Source: an uncultured Verrucomicrobiales bacterium (GTDB taxonomy: Bacteria; Verrucomicrobiota; Verrucomicrobiae; Limisphaerales; CANJSG01). From it: a DNA stretch of 8,299 nucleotides. Below, one piece after another: positions 1 to 6,052 of the stretch. The DNA is taken from contig CAMLMI010000201.1 in the NCBI GenBank assembly GCA_946480965.1, positions 1 to 8,299 on the forward strand. Reading direction: 5' to 3'. The position numbers and the translations under genes are program-made. Below the pieces are notes generated by a model, which saw only the letters and a list, made by a program, of their open reading frames with translations, searched no databases and was not told the DNA's origin. Within the stretch, counting starts at the first letter, position 1. Each line of letters begins with the position of its first letter.

Positions 1-33
1 GGCGACATCCGGCCATCGAACGCGCTTCCCAGT

Positions 34-67
34 TCCCCTCTTGGGTGGGGTCAGGAGTAGGTTTGCC
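34..67 (+). repeat. REP-like dispersed repeat, copy 1
   Basis: This stretch matches the reverse complement of 2550-2583 at 30 of 34 positions (mismatches at 46, 56, 59 and 64). The first half can fold as CCCCTC-TTGG-GTGGGG, a 6-bp stem with one mismatch, followed by a G-rich tail containing GTCAGG. Two inverted copies in about 2.5 kb of intergenic DNA suggest a repeat dispersed through the genome, possibly of the REP/RAYT kind. No transposase is visible nearby. Confidence 0.65.
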
Positions 68-112
68 GATCTCTCTTTTTTCGGCAGGCTCCCGTCCGCC
101 GCTACGGGAAAG

Positions 113-145
113 AAAAACGGCGCATCGCCGGAGCGACGCGCCGTT
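113..145 (-). terminator. Intrinsic terminator of cysK
   Basis: Read on the minus strand, AACGGCGC-GTCGC pairs with GCGAT-GCGCCGTT. The stem is 13 bp with one G-U pair and closes on a TCCG tetraloop (C-UCCG-G, a UNCG-type stable loop). It runs directly into TTTTTC. It starts about 20 bases past the cysK stop codon. A second, weaker hairpin (CCCGT/ACGGG, 91-108) lies just beyond it. Confidence 0.9.
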
Positions 146-163
146 CGAGAAATCCGTCGAAAC

Positions 164-1147
164 TCAGCCTCCGACCTCGGCCTTGGCTTCGGCCGCCAGC
201 GCGGTGCTGAGATAGCGTTCGCCGGTGGAGCAGGCCACGGTCACGATGATCTTGCCCTTGTTCTCGGGGCGCTTCGCCACCTCGATGGCGGCAATCACGT
301 TCGCGCCGGTGGAGATGCCGACCAGCAGGCCTTCTTCCTTGGCCAGACGGCGGGCCATGGCGAAGGCGTCGTCGTTCGACACTTGGACGCATTCCACGAT
401 CTGCGGGTTCCCGGCGCTGTCCTTGAGATGAAGGTTCTTCGGCACGAAGCCTGCGCCGGTGCCCTGGATCTTGTGCGGACCGGGCTTGATCGGCTGCCCG
501 GCCAAGGTCTGGGAGATGACGGGCGAATCCTTGGGCTCGACCGCGATGCCCTGGAAGCTGGGCTTCTTCGGTTTGATGTATTCGGTGACGCCCGTGATCG
601 TGCCGCCCGTGCCGACACCGGCCACGAGGATGTCGATCTTGCCGTCGGTGTCTTCCCAGAGCTCAGGGCCGGTGGTCTTGGAATGGATGGCGGGGTTGGC
701 CGGGTTTTCGAACTGCTGGGGAATCCACGCGTTCGGCGTTTCGGCCGCGATGGCCTGGGCCTTGGCAATGGCGCCCTTCATGCCCTCCGCGCCGGGGGTG
801 AGAACCAGCTTGGCACCGAGCATGGCGAGGAGCGTGCGGCGCTCGAGCGACATGGTCTCGGGCATGGTGAGGATGAGCTTGTAGCCCTTGGCGGCGGCGA
901 CGAAGGCGAGGGCGATGCCGGTGTTGCCGGAGGTGGGTTCGACGATGACGGTGTCCTTCTTCAGGATTCCGCTCTTCTCCGCTTCCTCGATCATGGCCAT
1001 GCCGATGCGGTCCTTCACGCTGCCCAGCGGGTTGAAGAACTCGCACTTGAGCAGAACGGTCGCTTCCAGCCCGGCGGTGACCTTGTTCAGCCGGACCAGC
1101 GGGGTGCGTCCGACGGTTTCGACGATGTTGTTGTAGATTTTGCCCAT
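164..1147 (-). CDS. cysK: Cysteine synthase A (O-acetylserine sulfhydrylase)
   Basis: This 327-aa protein is a PLP enzyme that makes L-cysteine from O-acetyl-L-serine and sulfide in the cytoplasm, the last step of assimilatory cysteine synthesis. The PLP lysine is Lys45 in NPLGSVKDR. The substrate loop TSGNTG is at 72-77, the phosphate-binding glycine loop VGTGGTITG at 178-186, VGISTGAN near 276-283, and a C-terminal STGERYLST block near 307-315. Length and motif order match CysK/CysM enzymes, and the overall pattern favours CysK. The ATG at 1147 gives the family-typical start [20 protein letters not shown]. An in-frame ATG at 1186 would add 13 unconserved residues and was not used. No clear Shine-Dalgarno is seen. 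It is transcribed alone, ends in a strong terminator, and diverges from the membrane protein on plus. Confidence 0.95.
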   Translation of the reverse strand: MGKIYNNIVETVGRTPLVRLNKVTAGLEATVLLKCEFFNPLGSVKDRIGMAMIEEAEKSGILKKDTVIVEPTSGNTGIALAFVAAAKGYKLILTMPETMSLERRTLLAMLGAKLVLTPGAEGMKGAIAKAQAIAAETPNAWIPQQFENPANPAIHSKTTGPELWEDTDGKIDILVAGVGTGGTITGVTEYIKPKKPSFQGIAVEPKDSPVISQTLAGQPIKPGPHKIQGTGAGFVPKNLHLKDSAGNPQIVECVQVSNDDAFAMARRLAKEEGLLVGISTGANVIAAIEVAKRPENKGKIIVTVACSTGERYLSTALAAEAKAEVGG

Positions 1148-1342
1148 AAAACGGTGGTCGCGTTGGTTGAGAAAGCTGCGTGGCAAACTGATGTCGGACG
1201 AAGTTGCGGGAACCGCTTCTCAGGGCAAGCACGATTTCCTCGCGCCGGGCGAGACCGGTGGATGTCTCTGCAAGGTTGTATCCGGATGCCTCCCGCGGTT
1301 GTCTTCTGCTGCATGAGCTGGGCCGGACTGGATGCGGAATCG

Positions 1343-1933
1343 ATGCGCGCGCGCAATGGCGGAGCCCTTCCGCCGTCGCCTAGTCTCTGGACCGCGACGG
1401 CGTGGGGCGCGGTCGGGTTCGTGATCGCCAGCCTCGCGGTGTTCGGCAGCGTGGCGGTGGCGGAAAGGGCGATCTACCGGGCCCTGGGCGTGGCCGGGGC
1501 CTATGTGTTGTGGACGGGAATGTTCATGGGGCTGGGCGGCGTGTTGCTCGGCCGGCTCGTGCCGGGACCGGGGAACCTGTGGCGTTTCGCCGGCGTGTTC
1601 GCGCTGGGGTTCGCGCTCTACGGGATCGGCTGGTGCCTGGGCTGGTTCGGGGTGCGGCGGTTCTGGGGGGAGTTTCTGGGAACGCTGTTGGGCGCGGTGT
1701 TGCTCCACCTCGTGCTGGTCTCGGCCTTCGGACGGATGAACCTCTTCCTGCGGACCCTTCTCGCGACGGTCGCGGCGAATCTGGAGGGGTATTTCCTCGG
1801 CGAATGGATCTGGCGCACGCTGGACCGGTCGCCTCTCGGGATGACGCTCTGGGGCGTGGTCTATGGCCTCTTCGTCGGCGGCGGGATCGGCTGGCTGCTG
1901 TATCGGCTGCAAAGGCCCGAGAAGGTTCCGTGA
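1343..1933 (+). CDS. Hypothetical multi-pass membrane protein
   Basis: I do not recognise a family. With the start at 1343 it is 196 aa, with about five hydrophobic helices: roughly 19-40, 49-71, 80-103, 109-128 and 167-188. Between the last two lies an amphipathic stretch containing RMNLFLRTLLATVAANLEGYFLGEWIW. Glycine-rich helices and a short basic tail (RLQRPEKVP) point to an inner-membrane protein. The start is uncertain: in-frame ATGs at 1262, 1286 and 1313 would lengthen it, and none has a convincing Shine-Dalgarno. The frame stays open leftward across the cysK antisense strand, which is a GC-rich artefact. It diverges from cysK, and its function cannot be inferred from neighbours. The coherent membrane topology, absent on the opposite strand, supports it being a real gene. 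Confidence 0.7.
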   Translation: MRARNGGALPPSPSLWTATAWGAVGFVIASLAVFGSVAVAERAIYRALGVAGAYVLWTGMFMGLGGVLLGRLVPGPGNLWRFAGVFALGFALYGIGWCLGWFGVRRFWGEFLGTLLGAVLLHLVLVSAFGRMNLFLRTLLATVAANLEGYFLGEWIWRTLDRSPLGMTLWGVVYGLFVGGGIGWLLYRLQRPEKVP

Positions 1934-1953
1934 GGATTTTTCAGGTCGCGAAA

Positions 1954-1980
1954 CCCTGCTGACATAGGGTTGTCAGCGGG
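1954..1980. other. Inverted repeat between membrane gene and VOC gene
   Basis: GCTGACA (1958-1964) and TGTCAGC (1971-1977) form a perfect 7-bp inverted repeat around a 6-nt spacer. CCC (1954-1956) and GGG (1978-1980) extend it past a bulged T. No T-tract follows on plus. It lies 20 bases after the membrane-protein stop codon and about 80 bases before the VOC start. It could be a weak terminator or an operator; the sequence does not decide. Confidence 0.5.
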
Positions 1981-2059
1981 CTTCGGCAGAGTGGCCCCGT
2001 TCTTCGGCCCCTTGGTGGTGGCCGGGAACATTGACCAACCACTCCATTCCTTGAATTCC

Positions 2060-2437
2060 ATGACTCCCAAGAAAAACGCCGTGAACTGGTTCGAGCTCTT
2101 CGTCGCCGATCTCCCCCGGGCCAAGAAGTTCTACGAAACCATCCTCCAGACCCAGATGCAGGACTGCGCGATGGAGAACAGCCGGATGGCGATGTTTCCC
2201 TGCGACTACGAAAACGGCGTCGGTGGCGCGCTGACCTTCATGGCGGGCTTCAATCCCGGCATGGGCGGCACGCTCGTCTATCTGAACGTGGAGGGCGATC
2301 TCGACGGCGTGCTGGCCCGCACGGTCCCGGCCGGTGGAGCGATCGTGAAGCACCGTTTCGCCATCGGGGAACACGGCTTCATCGGCCTCATCCAGGACAC
2401 GGAAGGCAACGTCGTCGGGCTCCACTCGATGAAGTAG
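2060..2437 (+). CDS. VOC (glyoxalase/bleomycin-resistance fold) family protein
   Basis: This 125-aa single VOC domain opens with the classic NWFELFVADLPRAKKFYETIL (9-29), the first beta-alpha unit of the fold. It closes with GFIGLIQDTEGNVVGLHS (106-123), the usual last strands. It resembles small COG3324-type proteins annotated as glyoxalase-like. The catalytic metal ligands of true glyoxalase I cannot be assigned with confidence, so the substrate is unknown. The ATG at 2060 puts the domain right at the N-terminus; the in-frame alternative at 1970 would add 30 unrelated residues and start inside an inverted repeat. It has its own downstream terminator, so it is probably a single-gene transcript. 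A cytoplasmic detoxification or small-molecule-binding role is inference. Confidence 0.88.
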   Translation: MTPKKNAVNWFELFVADLPRAKKFYETILQTQMQDCAMENSRMAMFPCDYENGVGGALTFMAGFNPGMGGTLVYLNVEGDLDGVLARTVPAGGAIVKHRFAIGEHGFIGLIQDTEGNVVGLHSMK

Positions 2438-2455
2438 CTTCCGACCCGCACGCGA

Positions 2456-2494
2456 AACGCCCCGCGAATCCTCCGGTTCGCGGGGCGTTCTTTT
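2456..2494 (+). terminator. Intrinsic terminator of the VOC gene
   Basis: A perfect 13-bp stem, AACGCCCCGCGAA (2456-2468) with TTCGCGGGGCGTT (2477-2489), closes on an 8-nt loop and is followed by CTTTT. It starts 19 bases after the VOC stop codon. Confidence 0.93.
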
Positions 2495-2549
2495 GGCGTC
2501 CGCAAGCGGGCCTCACGCGAAGGCCGCAAGGGACACGAAGGGTTCTTCG

Positions 2550-2583
2550 GGCCAACCCACCCCTGACCCCTCCCAAGAGGGGA
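2550..2583 (-). repeat. REP-like dispersed repeat, copy 2
   Basis: This is the inverted partner of 34-67 (30 of 34 identical). Read on minus, it contains the perfect hairpin CCCCTC-TTGG-GAGGGG, then GTCAGGGGTGGGTT. It sits in the 185-base gap between the VOC terminator and the 174-aa minus-strand gene. The perfect stem here against one mismatch in copy 1 suggests this copy is closer to the consensus. Confidence 0.65.
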
Positions 2584-2679
2584 CAAGGCAGGGCGTCACT
2601 TCAAATCTGCACGCGGTTGTCGGGTTCCCTCAGCGCCCGTCGCGGTCCTTGCTTGAGCCGACTTGTGCGCCCTTCCCGC

Positions 2680-3204
2680 TCAGAGCACGGCCACGGTCGG
2701 ACCGCGTTGGTCGAGCAGGCGGAAGGACTGGAGCATGGCGTCGAGGGTATCGGCCACGGAGGGCCAGATGGCCTCGGGCGCCATCAACGTGAGGCTGATC
2801 ATGCGGCCGCCGTCCTCCACGAGCACGGCGCGCAGGCGCATCCGGCCCATCTCGGCGGCCTGGGTCGCGGAGCATTGGAAGCCGCGCAGCGGTCCGAAGG
2901 AGACGGGTTCGGAATCCTCCACGCTGAAGGCCATTTCCCGGGCCAGATAGCTGAGCCACTGGCTGACGGTGCCCTCGCCGTAAACGGGCCGGGCGGCGAC
3001 GGCGAAGATGACCGCGCCGTAGCTCGCCATGAAGACCCCGAGCGGGAGGAAGGTCGTGGGCTTCTCGAAGTCCACGGCCTCCTCCGGCAGGGGCAGCTTT
3101 TGCCAATCTCCCGGCACGCCCACCTCGAAAGCCAGGTGTTCCAGCGACGGAGTTAAGGTCACCCGGTTCAGGGCAGCGGTCGGAGATTCGGCGATGGTGT
3201 TCAT
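2680..3204 (-). CDS. Hypothetical protein, possibly PsbP/DcrB-like fold
   Basis: I do not recognise a named family. The 174-aa product has no signal peptide or membrane helix, so it is probably cytoplasmic. LEHLAFEVGVPGDWQKLPLP (21-40) followed by alternating strand-like segments, and a closing helix SVADTLDAMLQSFRLLD (149-165), recall the short PsbP/DcrB-type proteins in which a final helix ends in SF(R/K)L. This is a weak, pattern-based suggestion. No Shine-Dalgarno precedes the ATG at 3204. A TCCGAC-N4-GTCGGA palindrome is centred about 85 bases upstream, between it and the small membrane-protein gene on the same strand. The two may be co-transcribed, or this gene may have its own controlled promoter. 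No clear terminator follows. The opposite-strand frame is low-complexity and was rejected. Confidence 0.75.
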   Translation of the reverse strand: MNTIAESPTAALNRVTLTPSLEHLAFEVGVPGDWQKLPLPEEAVDFEKPTTFLPLGVFMASYGAVIFAVAARPVYGEGTVSQWLSYLAREMAFSVEDSEPVSFGPLRGFQCSATQAAEMGRMRLRAVLVEDGGRMISLTLMAPEAIWPSVADTLDAMLQSFRLLDQRGPTVAVL

Positions 3205-3279
3205 GGGCGGTTTTCTGGGCGGTGTTTTTGGTGCGGGGAAATTTCGGAATCGTGTCTAGGTCCGGCGGCGTTTTCACGC

Positions 3280-3299
3280 CATCCGACCTTGGTCGGATG
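3280..3299. promoter_or_regulatory. Palindromic operator candidate, site 1
   Basis: CATCCGACCTTGGTCGGATG is a 20-bp palindrome broken only at its central pair. Its core is TCCGAC (3282-3287), a 4-nt spacer, then GTCGGA (3292-3297). It lies just past the stop codon of the small membrane-protein gene and 77 bases upstream of the 174-aa gene start. No T-tract follows on either strand, which argues against a terminator. The core matches sites at 3563-3578 and 5956-5971. Confidence 0.65.
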
Positions 3300-3301
3300 C
3301 C

Positions 3302-3487
3302 TCAGTGGCCGGCGGCGGCGGCGACGGGGAGGTTCCGGGAAGTCAGGGCCTGTTCCAGGGTTTCGGCGCGTTGGCGGACGAGGCAGAGGGCGATCAGGAG
3401 CGCGAGCAGCAGCACCCGGGGGATGATCCGGCTGGGCAGATCGTGCCGACGGCGGGCCAGCGAGGCGTCGGAGAACAGCGCGTTCAT
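3302..3487 (-). CDS. Small single-helix membrane protein, hypothetical
   Basis: This 61-aa protein has one strong hydrophobic segment, IIPRVLLLALLIALCLV (21-37). It is flanked by basic residues on the N side (ARRRHDLPSR) and by RQRAETLEQALTSRNLP on the C side. The ATG at 3487 is preferred over the one at 3493 because GGAG (complement of 3496-3499) lies 8 nt upstream of it but only 2 nt from the other. It diverges from the histidine kinase across a 143-base region with two copies of the palindromic site, and it precedes the 174-aa gene on the same strand. A small partner or modulator of the kinase is one possibility, by position only. Its short length leaves some doubt that it is a gene, but the ribosome site and clean membrane helix support it. 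Confidence 0.6.
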   Translation of the reverse strand: MNALFSDASLARRRHDLPSRIIPRVLLLALLIALCLVRQRAETLEQALTSRNLPVAAAAGH

Positions 3488-3516
3488 TTGCATGGCTCCG
3501 TTTTAGGCCGGAGCGG

Positions 3517-3556
3517 GCTCGGGCGGTATCGGACCTCGGCCGGAGCCCGCCCGAGC
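3517..3556. promoter_or_regulatory. 40-bp imperfect palindrome with degenerate operator core, site 2
   Basis: The arms GCTCGGGCGG (3517-3526) and CCGCCCGAGC (3547-3556) pair perfectly. They share the same centre as a degenerate inner copy of the operator, TCGGAC-N4-GCCGGA (3529-3544), which matches 10 of 12 positions of TCCGAC-N4-GTCGGA. Overall 15 of 20 base pairs are symmetric. It lies in the divergent region between the small membrane-protein gene and the histidine kinase gene, 34 bp centre-to-centre from site 3. Confidence 0.5.
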
Positions 3557-3562
3557 GGCGGC

Positions 3563-3578
3563 TCCGACAAAAGTCGGA
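3563..3578. promoter_or_regulatory. Palindromic operator candidate, site 3
   Basis: TCCGAC-AAAA-GTCGGA matches the shared core fully. It ends 52 bases before the kinase ATG (3631) and starts 76 bases from the small-protein ATG (3487). This is a plausible position to control either divergent gene. The A-only spacer differs from sites 1 and 4, as expected if only the half-sites are read by a dimeric protein. Confidence 0.65.
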
Positions 3579-3630
3579 CCCGGCCCGAAAACTGGTGAGC
3601 CCGGCCGGGCGTCCCGCTAGGGTCCGCCGC

Positions 3631-5430
3631 ATGTCCGTCCGCCCCGCCGCTTCTTCCGCCGTTGCACGGCCTTCTCCCGTGCTGCACCGGATGTGGCCCG
3701 CGTGGTTCGTGCTGGCGCTGGGATTGGCGGCCACCCTGATCGTGCGGAGCAACCTGCGCCAGGCCGCGCGCGAACAGGACGAGGCGCGCTTCAACGACGA
3801 GACGCGGCGCACGACCGAGACGCTGGCCTCGCGGGTGAACCACTACCTCGTGGCGGTGCAGCATCTCCAGGGGCTGTTCCATGCGATGGGCGACGTCAGC
3901 CCCGAGGAGTGGAACCGATGGCTGCCGAGCATGAACTGGCCGTGGCAGTATCCGAACCTGCTGGAGATCGGCTACGGCGATGCCCGGCCCGGCGCGGAGA
4001 GCGTGCGCATCACCCATTCCGCCACGCTCCGGCAACGCCCCGCCCGCTATCCCATCGGCAGCGACCTGGCCGACAGTCCGTCGCACCTTCGGGCAATGGA
4101 GATTTCGCGCCGCACGGCCCAGACCGTCTCCGGCGGCGTGCGCGAGATCACCGGACCGGACGGCCGGGAGGAATGGGCGCACGTCATCTTCTATCCGGTC
4201 TATCACGGCGGGGTGGAGCCGCGCGGCGCGGCGCGCAACGAACAGATCCGCGGCTACGTCTTCGGCCTCTTCCGCGCGGACGATCTCTACCGCGAAACGG
4301 TCGGCTCGGAGACCAACGTCCTCGTGCGATTGGAGATCCGCGACGTGACGGAGGCCAGCTTCGACCGGCTCCAAGGACTGACCAACGCCGCGCAGAAGAC
4401 CGTCTTCATCGACGGCCACTACGAGCGCACGGAGATGGAGAGCGCGCTCGGGCGGCTCTGGAAGCTGCGCTTCAGCTCGCTGCCGGCCTTCGCCGTCGGT
4501 TCCCGGAGCAACCTCGCCTCCATCGCCCTGCTGACCGGCACGGCCCTGAGCCTGACCTTCTTCGCCGTGGCCTGGGTGTTGGTGCGGGGACGCAACCGCG
4601 CCGAGGCCCTGCACGCCGAGATCCAGGAGCTGAACACCGACCTCGAAGCCCGGGTCGTCGAACGCACACGAGAGCTGGAAGCGGCCAAGGAAGATCTGGG
4701 CAAGGCGCTGGCCGGAGAACGCGAATTGGGCGAACTGAAGGACCGGTTCGTGGCGATGGTCTCCCACGAGTTCCGCACCCCACTCGGCATCATCATGTCG
4801 GCCGTGGAGCTGCTCCGGTCCTACTTCGACCGGCTCGATCCGGAGAAGCGGGCGGAACTGCTCACCGACATCCATTCCTCGACCCGGCAGATGGCCTCGC
4901 TCATGGAGCAGGTCCTCCTGTTGGGCCGCGTCAACGCCGGGAAACAGCAGCTCCAGCGCAAGCCCCTCGATCTCGCCTCCGTCGTTTCCCGGATCACGGA
5001 GGAGGTCGGCACGGCCAACGGGCAGGCCAGCCGCATCCAACTGGCCGTGACCGCCGGCGATCTCGCCGGAGCCCGTAGCGACGACACCGTCCTCCGCCAC
5101 ATCCTGTCCAACCTCCTCTCCAACGCCTGCAAATACTCCCCGGCCGACCAGTCGGTGGACTTCAGCGTCCGCCGCAAAGACGATCTGGTGGAGTTCGTCA
5201 TCCGGGATCGGGGCATCGGCATCCCCGAGGCCGACCAGAAACGGCTCTTCGAAGCCTTCCACCGGGCATCGAATGTCGGCGCGGTGGAAGGCACCGGCCT
5301 CGGCCTGCTCATCGTGAAACGCTGCGTGGAACTCCACCTCGGCACGATCCATTTCCACTCCACGCCCGGCCAAGGCACGACCGTGACGGTGGTGCTGCCG
5401 ATGTTTGGGGAAACGACCGGGGAAGGTTGA
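3631..5430 (+). CDS. CHASE-domain membrane sensor histidine kinase
   Basis: This 599-aa kinase probably phosphorylates the regulator at 6053-6706. Helix 1 is at about 22-39 and helix 2 at about 295-319. Between them lies an extracytoplasmic region of about 250 residues whose start (FNDETRRTTETLASRVNHYLVAVQHLQGLFHA) is typical of CHASE domains, which sense small external ligands. A coiled-coil linker (323-370, with ELNTDLEARVVERTRELEAAKEDL) leads to the HisKA domain with phospho-acceptor His379 in SHEFRTPL. The ATPase domain shows the N box NLLSNACKYSP (494-504), G1 DRGIGIP (526-532) and G2 GTGLGL (554-559). There is no PAS or receiver domain. The ATG at 3631 is chosen; an in-frame GTG at 3595 would add 12 residues and sit close to operator site 3. 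It is separated from its likely regulator by the convergent globin gene. The ligand is unknown. Confidence 0.93.
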   Translation: MSVRPAASSAVARPSPVLHRMWPAWFVLALGLAATLIVRSNLRQAAREQDEARFNDETRRTTETLASRVNHYLVAVQHLQGLFHAMGDVSPEEWNRWLPSMNWPWQYPNLLEIGYGDARPGAESVRITHSATLRQRPARYPIGSDLADSPSHLRAMEISRRTAQTVSGGVREITGPDGREEWAHVIFYPVYHGGVEPRGAARNEQIRGYVFGLFRADDLYRETVGSETNVLVRLEIRDVTEASFDRLQGLTNAAQKTVFIDGHYERTEMESALGRLWKLRFSSLPAFAVGSRSNLASIALLTGTALSLTFFAVAWVLVRGRNRAEALHAEIQELNTDLEARVVERTRELEAAKEDLGKALAGERELGELKDRFVAMVSHEFRTPLGIIMSAVELLRSYFDRLDPEKRAELLTDIHSSTRQMASLMEQVLLLGRVNAGKQQLQRKPLDLASVVSRITEEVGTANGQASRIQLAVTAGDLAGARSDDTVLRHILSNLLSNACKYSPADQSVDFSVRRKDDLVEFVIRDRGIGIPEADQKRLFEAFHRASNVGAVEGTGLGLLIVKRCVELHLGTIHFHSTPGQGTTVTVVLPMFGETTGEG

Positions 5431-5466
5431 GAAGATCGTCCCGCGCTCTCGCCGCGAGTCCCGTCG

Positions 5467-5494
5467 GCCATCAAGCATCAGGCATCAGGCATCA
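5467..5494. repeat. Short tandem heptamer at the globin gene end
   Basis: Four 7-nt units stand head to tail: GCCATCA, AGCATCA, GGCATCA, GGCATCA. The last contains the globin stop codon (complement of 5492-5494). The repeats lie in the 61-base convergent gap between the kinase and globin stops. No convincing terminator is seen in that gap for either gene. Confidence 0.6.
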
Positions 5495-5917
5495 CCCGCT
5501 TGCCGCCTCGGCCTTCGCCGCCCCGATCTTCATCGTGTCCGCGATGAGCGCGTAGAGCTTGGTCCAAGCGGCGGCCACTTCGGGGGTGAACTTCTCGCCG
5601 AGGGTTTCCTGGAGCATTCCCAGCAACGCCCCGCCCACGATCTCGTAGTGGAATTCCTGGACGCCGTAGCCCACGTGCCGGGCTCCGAGCGCCTCCAGTT
5701 CCGGCAGCAGGACCTCCGGCGCGTCCAGGCGGCTGACGGCGAAAGAAAGCATCTCCATCAGCTTGCGCGACTGTTCCTCCACGCCGGTCTTGAACATCGG
5801 CCGCAACGCCGGGGCCATCGTGAACAGCCTCCGGTAGAAGATCAGCGCGGCCACATGGGTGGGGCGCTCGACCTCGGCGAACGTCTTCCGGATCAGATGG
5901 ATTTCGTGCGAGTTCAA
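5492..5917 (-). CDS. Single-domain haem globin
   Basis: This 141-aa protein is a classic three-on-three globin close to the haem domain of flavohaemoglobins and to Vitreoscilla haemoglobin, without the reductase part. It should bind haem and O2 or NO in the cytoplasm. Visible key positions are Tyr28 (B10, in FYRRLF), Phe42 (CD1), Gln49 (E7, in EEQSRKLMEML) and the proximal His81 (F8, in LGARHVGYGV). HYEIVGGALLGML (90-102) is the usual G-helix block. Tyr B10 with Gln E7 is the bacterial flavohaemoglobin-type distal pair. The only usable start is TTG at 5917: a stop lies in frame 11 codons upstream and no ATG or GTG falls between. The N-terminus from there aligns with the family. The gene sits between a kinase and a response regulator, diverges from the latter, and has operator site 4 38 bases upstream. 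NO detoxification, O2 buffering or signalling are all possible. Confidence 0.9.
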   Translation of the reverse strand: MNSHEIHLIRKTFAEVERPTHVAALIFYRRLFTMAPALRPMFKTGVEEQSRKLMEMLSFAVSRLDAPEVLLPELEALGARHVGYGVQEFHYEIVGGALLGMLQETLGEKFTPEVAAAWTKLYALIADTMKIGAAKAEAASG

Positions 5918-5955
5918 ACCGCGAAACCGTGCCTCGGCCGGTGTCCGGCGTCATA

Positions 5956-5971
5956 TCCGACTTTGGTCGGA
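5956..5971. promoter_or_regulatory. Palindromic operator candidate, site 4
   Basis: TCCGAC-TTTG-GTCGGA matches the shared core fully. It sits in the 135-base divergent region, 38 bases upstream of the globin start and 81 bases upstream of the response-regulator ATG. It could therefore control the globin, the regulator, or both. Confidence 0.68.
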
Positions 5972-6052
5972 GACCACTCCCCGGATCTTGTCCGCATGTC
6001 ATTTCTTGTCCTCCCGCCCGCCGCCCGCCAGTCTCCGGCACCGCGTTCCGCC

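Noticed and set aside
1148..1186. 13-residue N-terminal extension of cysK
   Set aside because: [13 protein letters not shown] is not part of the CysK family start, and the ATG at 1147 gives the canonical beginning.
1184..1199. Possible operator copy upstream of cysK (GTCGGA at 1194)
   Set aside because: Only one half-site matches; the left half (GCAAAC) agrees at 3 of 6 positions, so it is likely chance.
41..1267. Long plus-strand open frame running across the cysK region into the membrane protein gene
   Set aside because: It is antisense to cysK and has the low-complexity Gly/Asp/His/Leu composition of a GC-rich shadow frame. Only the part from about 1343 onward looks like a protein.
1220..1912. 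230-aa minus-strand frame opposite the membrane protein gene
   Set aside because: It is rich in Pro, Arg, Glu and His with no domain, and is the mirror of hydrophobic GC-rich codons on plus.
2617..3156. 179-aa plus-strand frame opposite the 174-aa minus-strand gene
   Set aside because: It is low-complexity (Gly, His, Arg, Glu) without predicted structure. The minus-strand product has balanced composition and strand/helix patterning, and starts next to a regulatory site.
3280..3299. Palindrome site 1 read as a terminator of the small membrane-protein gene
   Set aside because: The 2-nt centre is too tight for a good RNA loop and there is no T-tract; the same core recurs upstream of other genes. 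A minor terminator role cannot be fully excluded.
3484..5478. 664-aa minus-strand open frame opposite the histidine kinase
   Set aside because: The plus strand has every kinase motif in order. The antisense frame is open only because of GC-rich codon bias and shows no recognisable domain.
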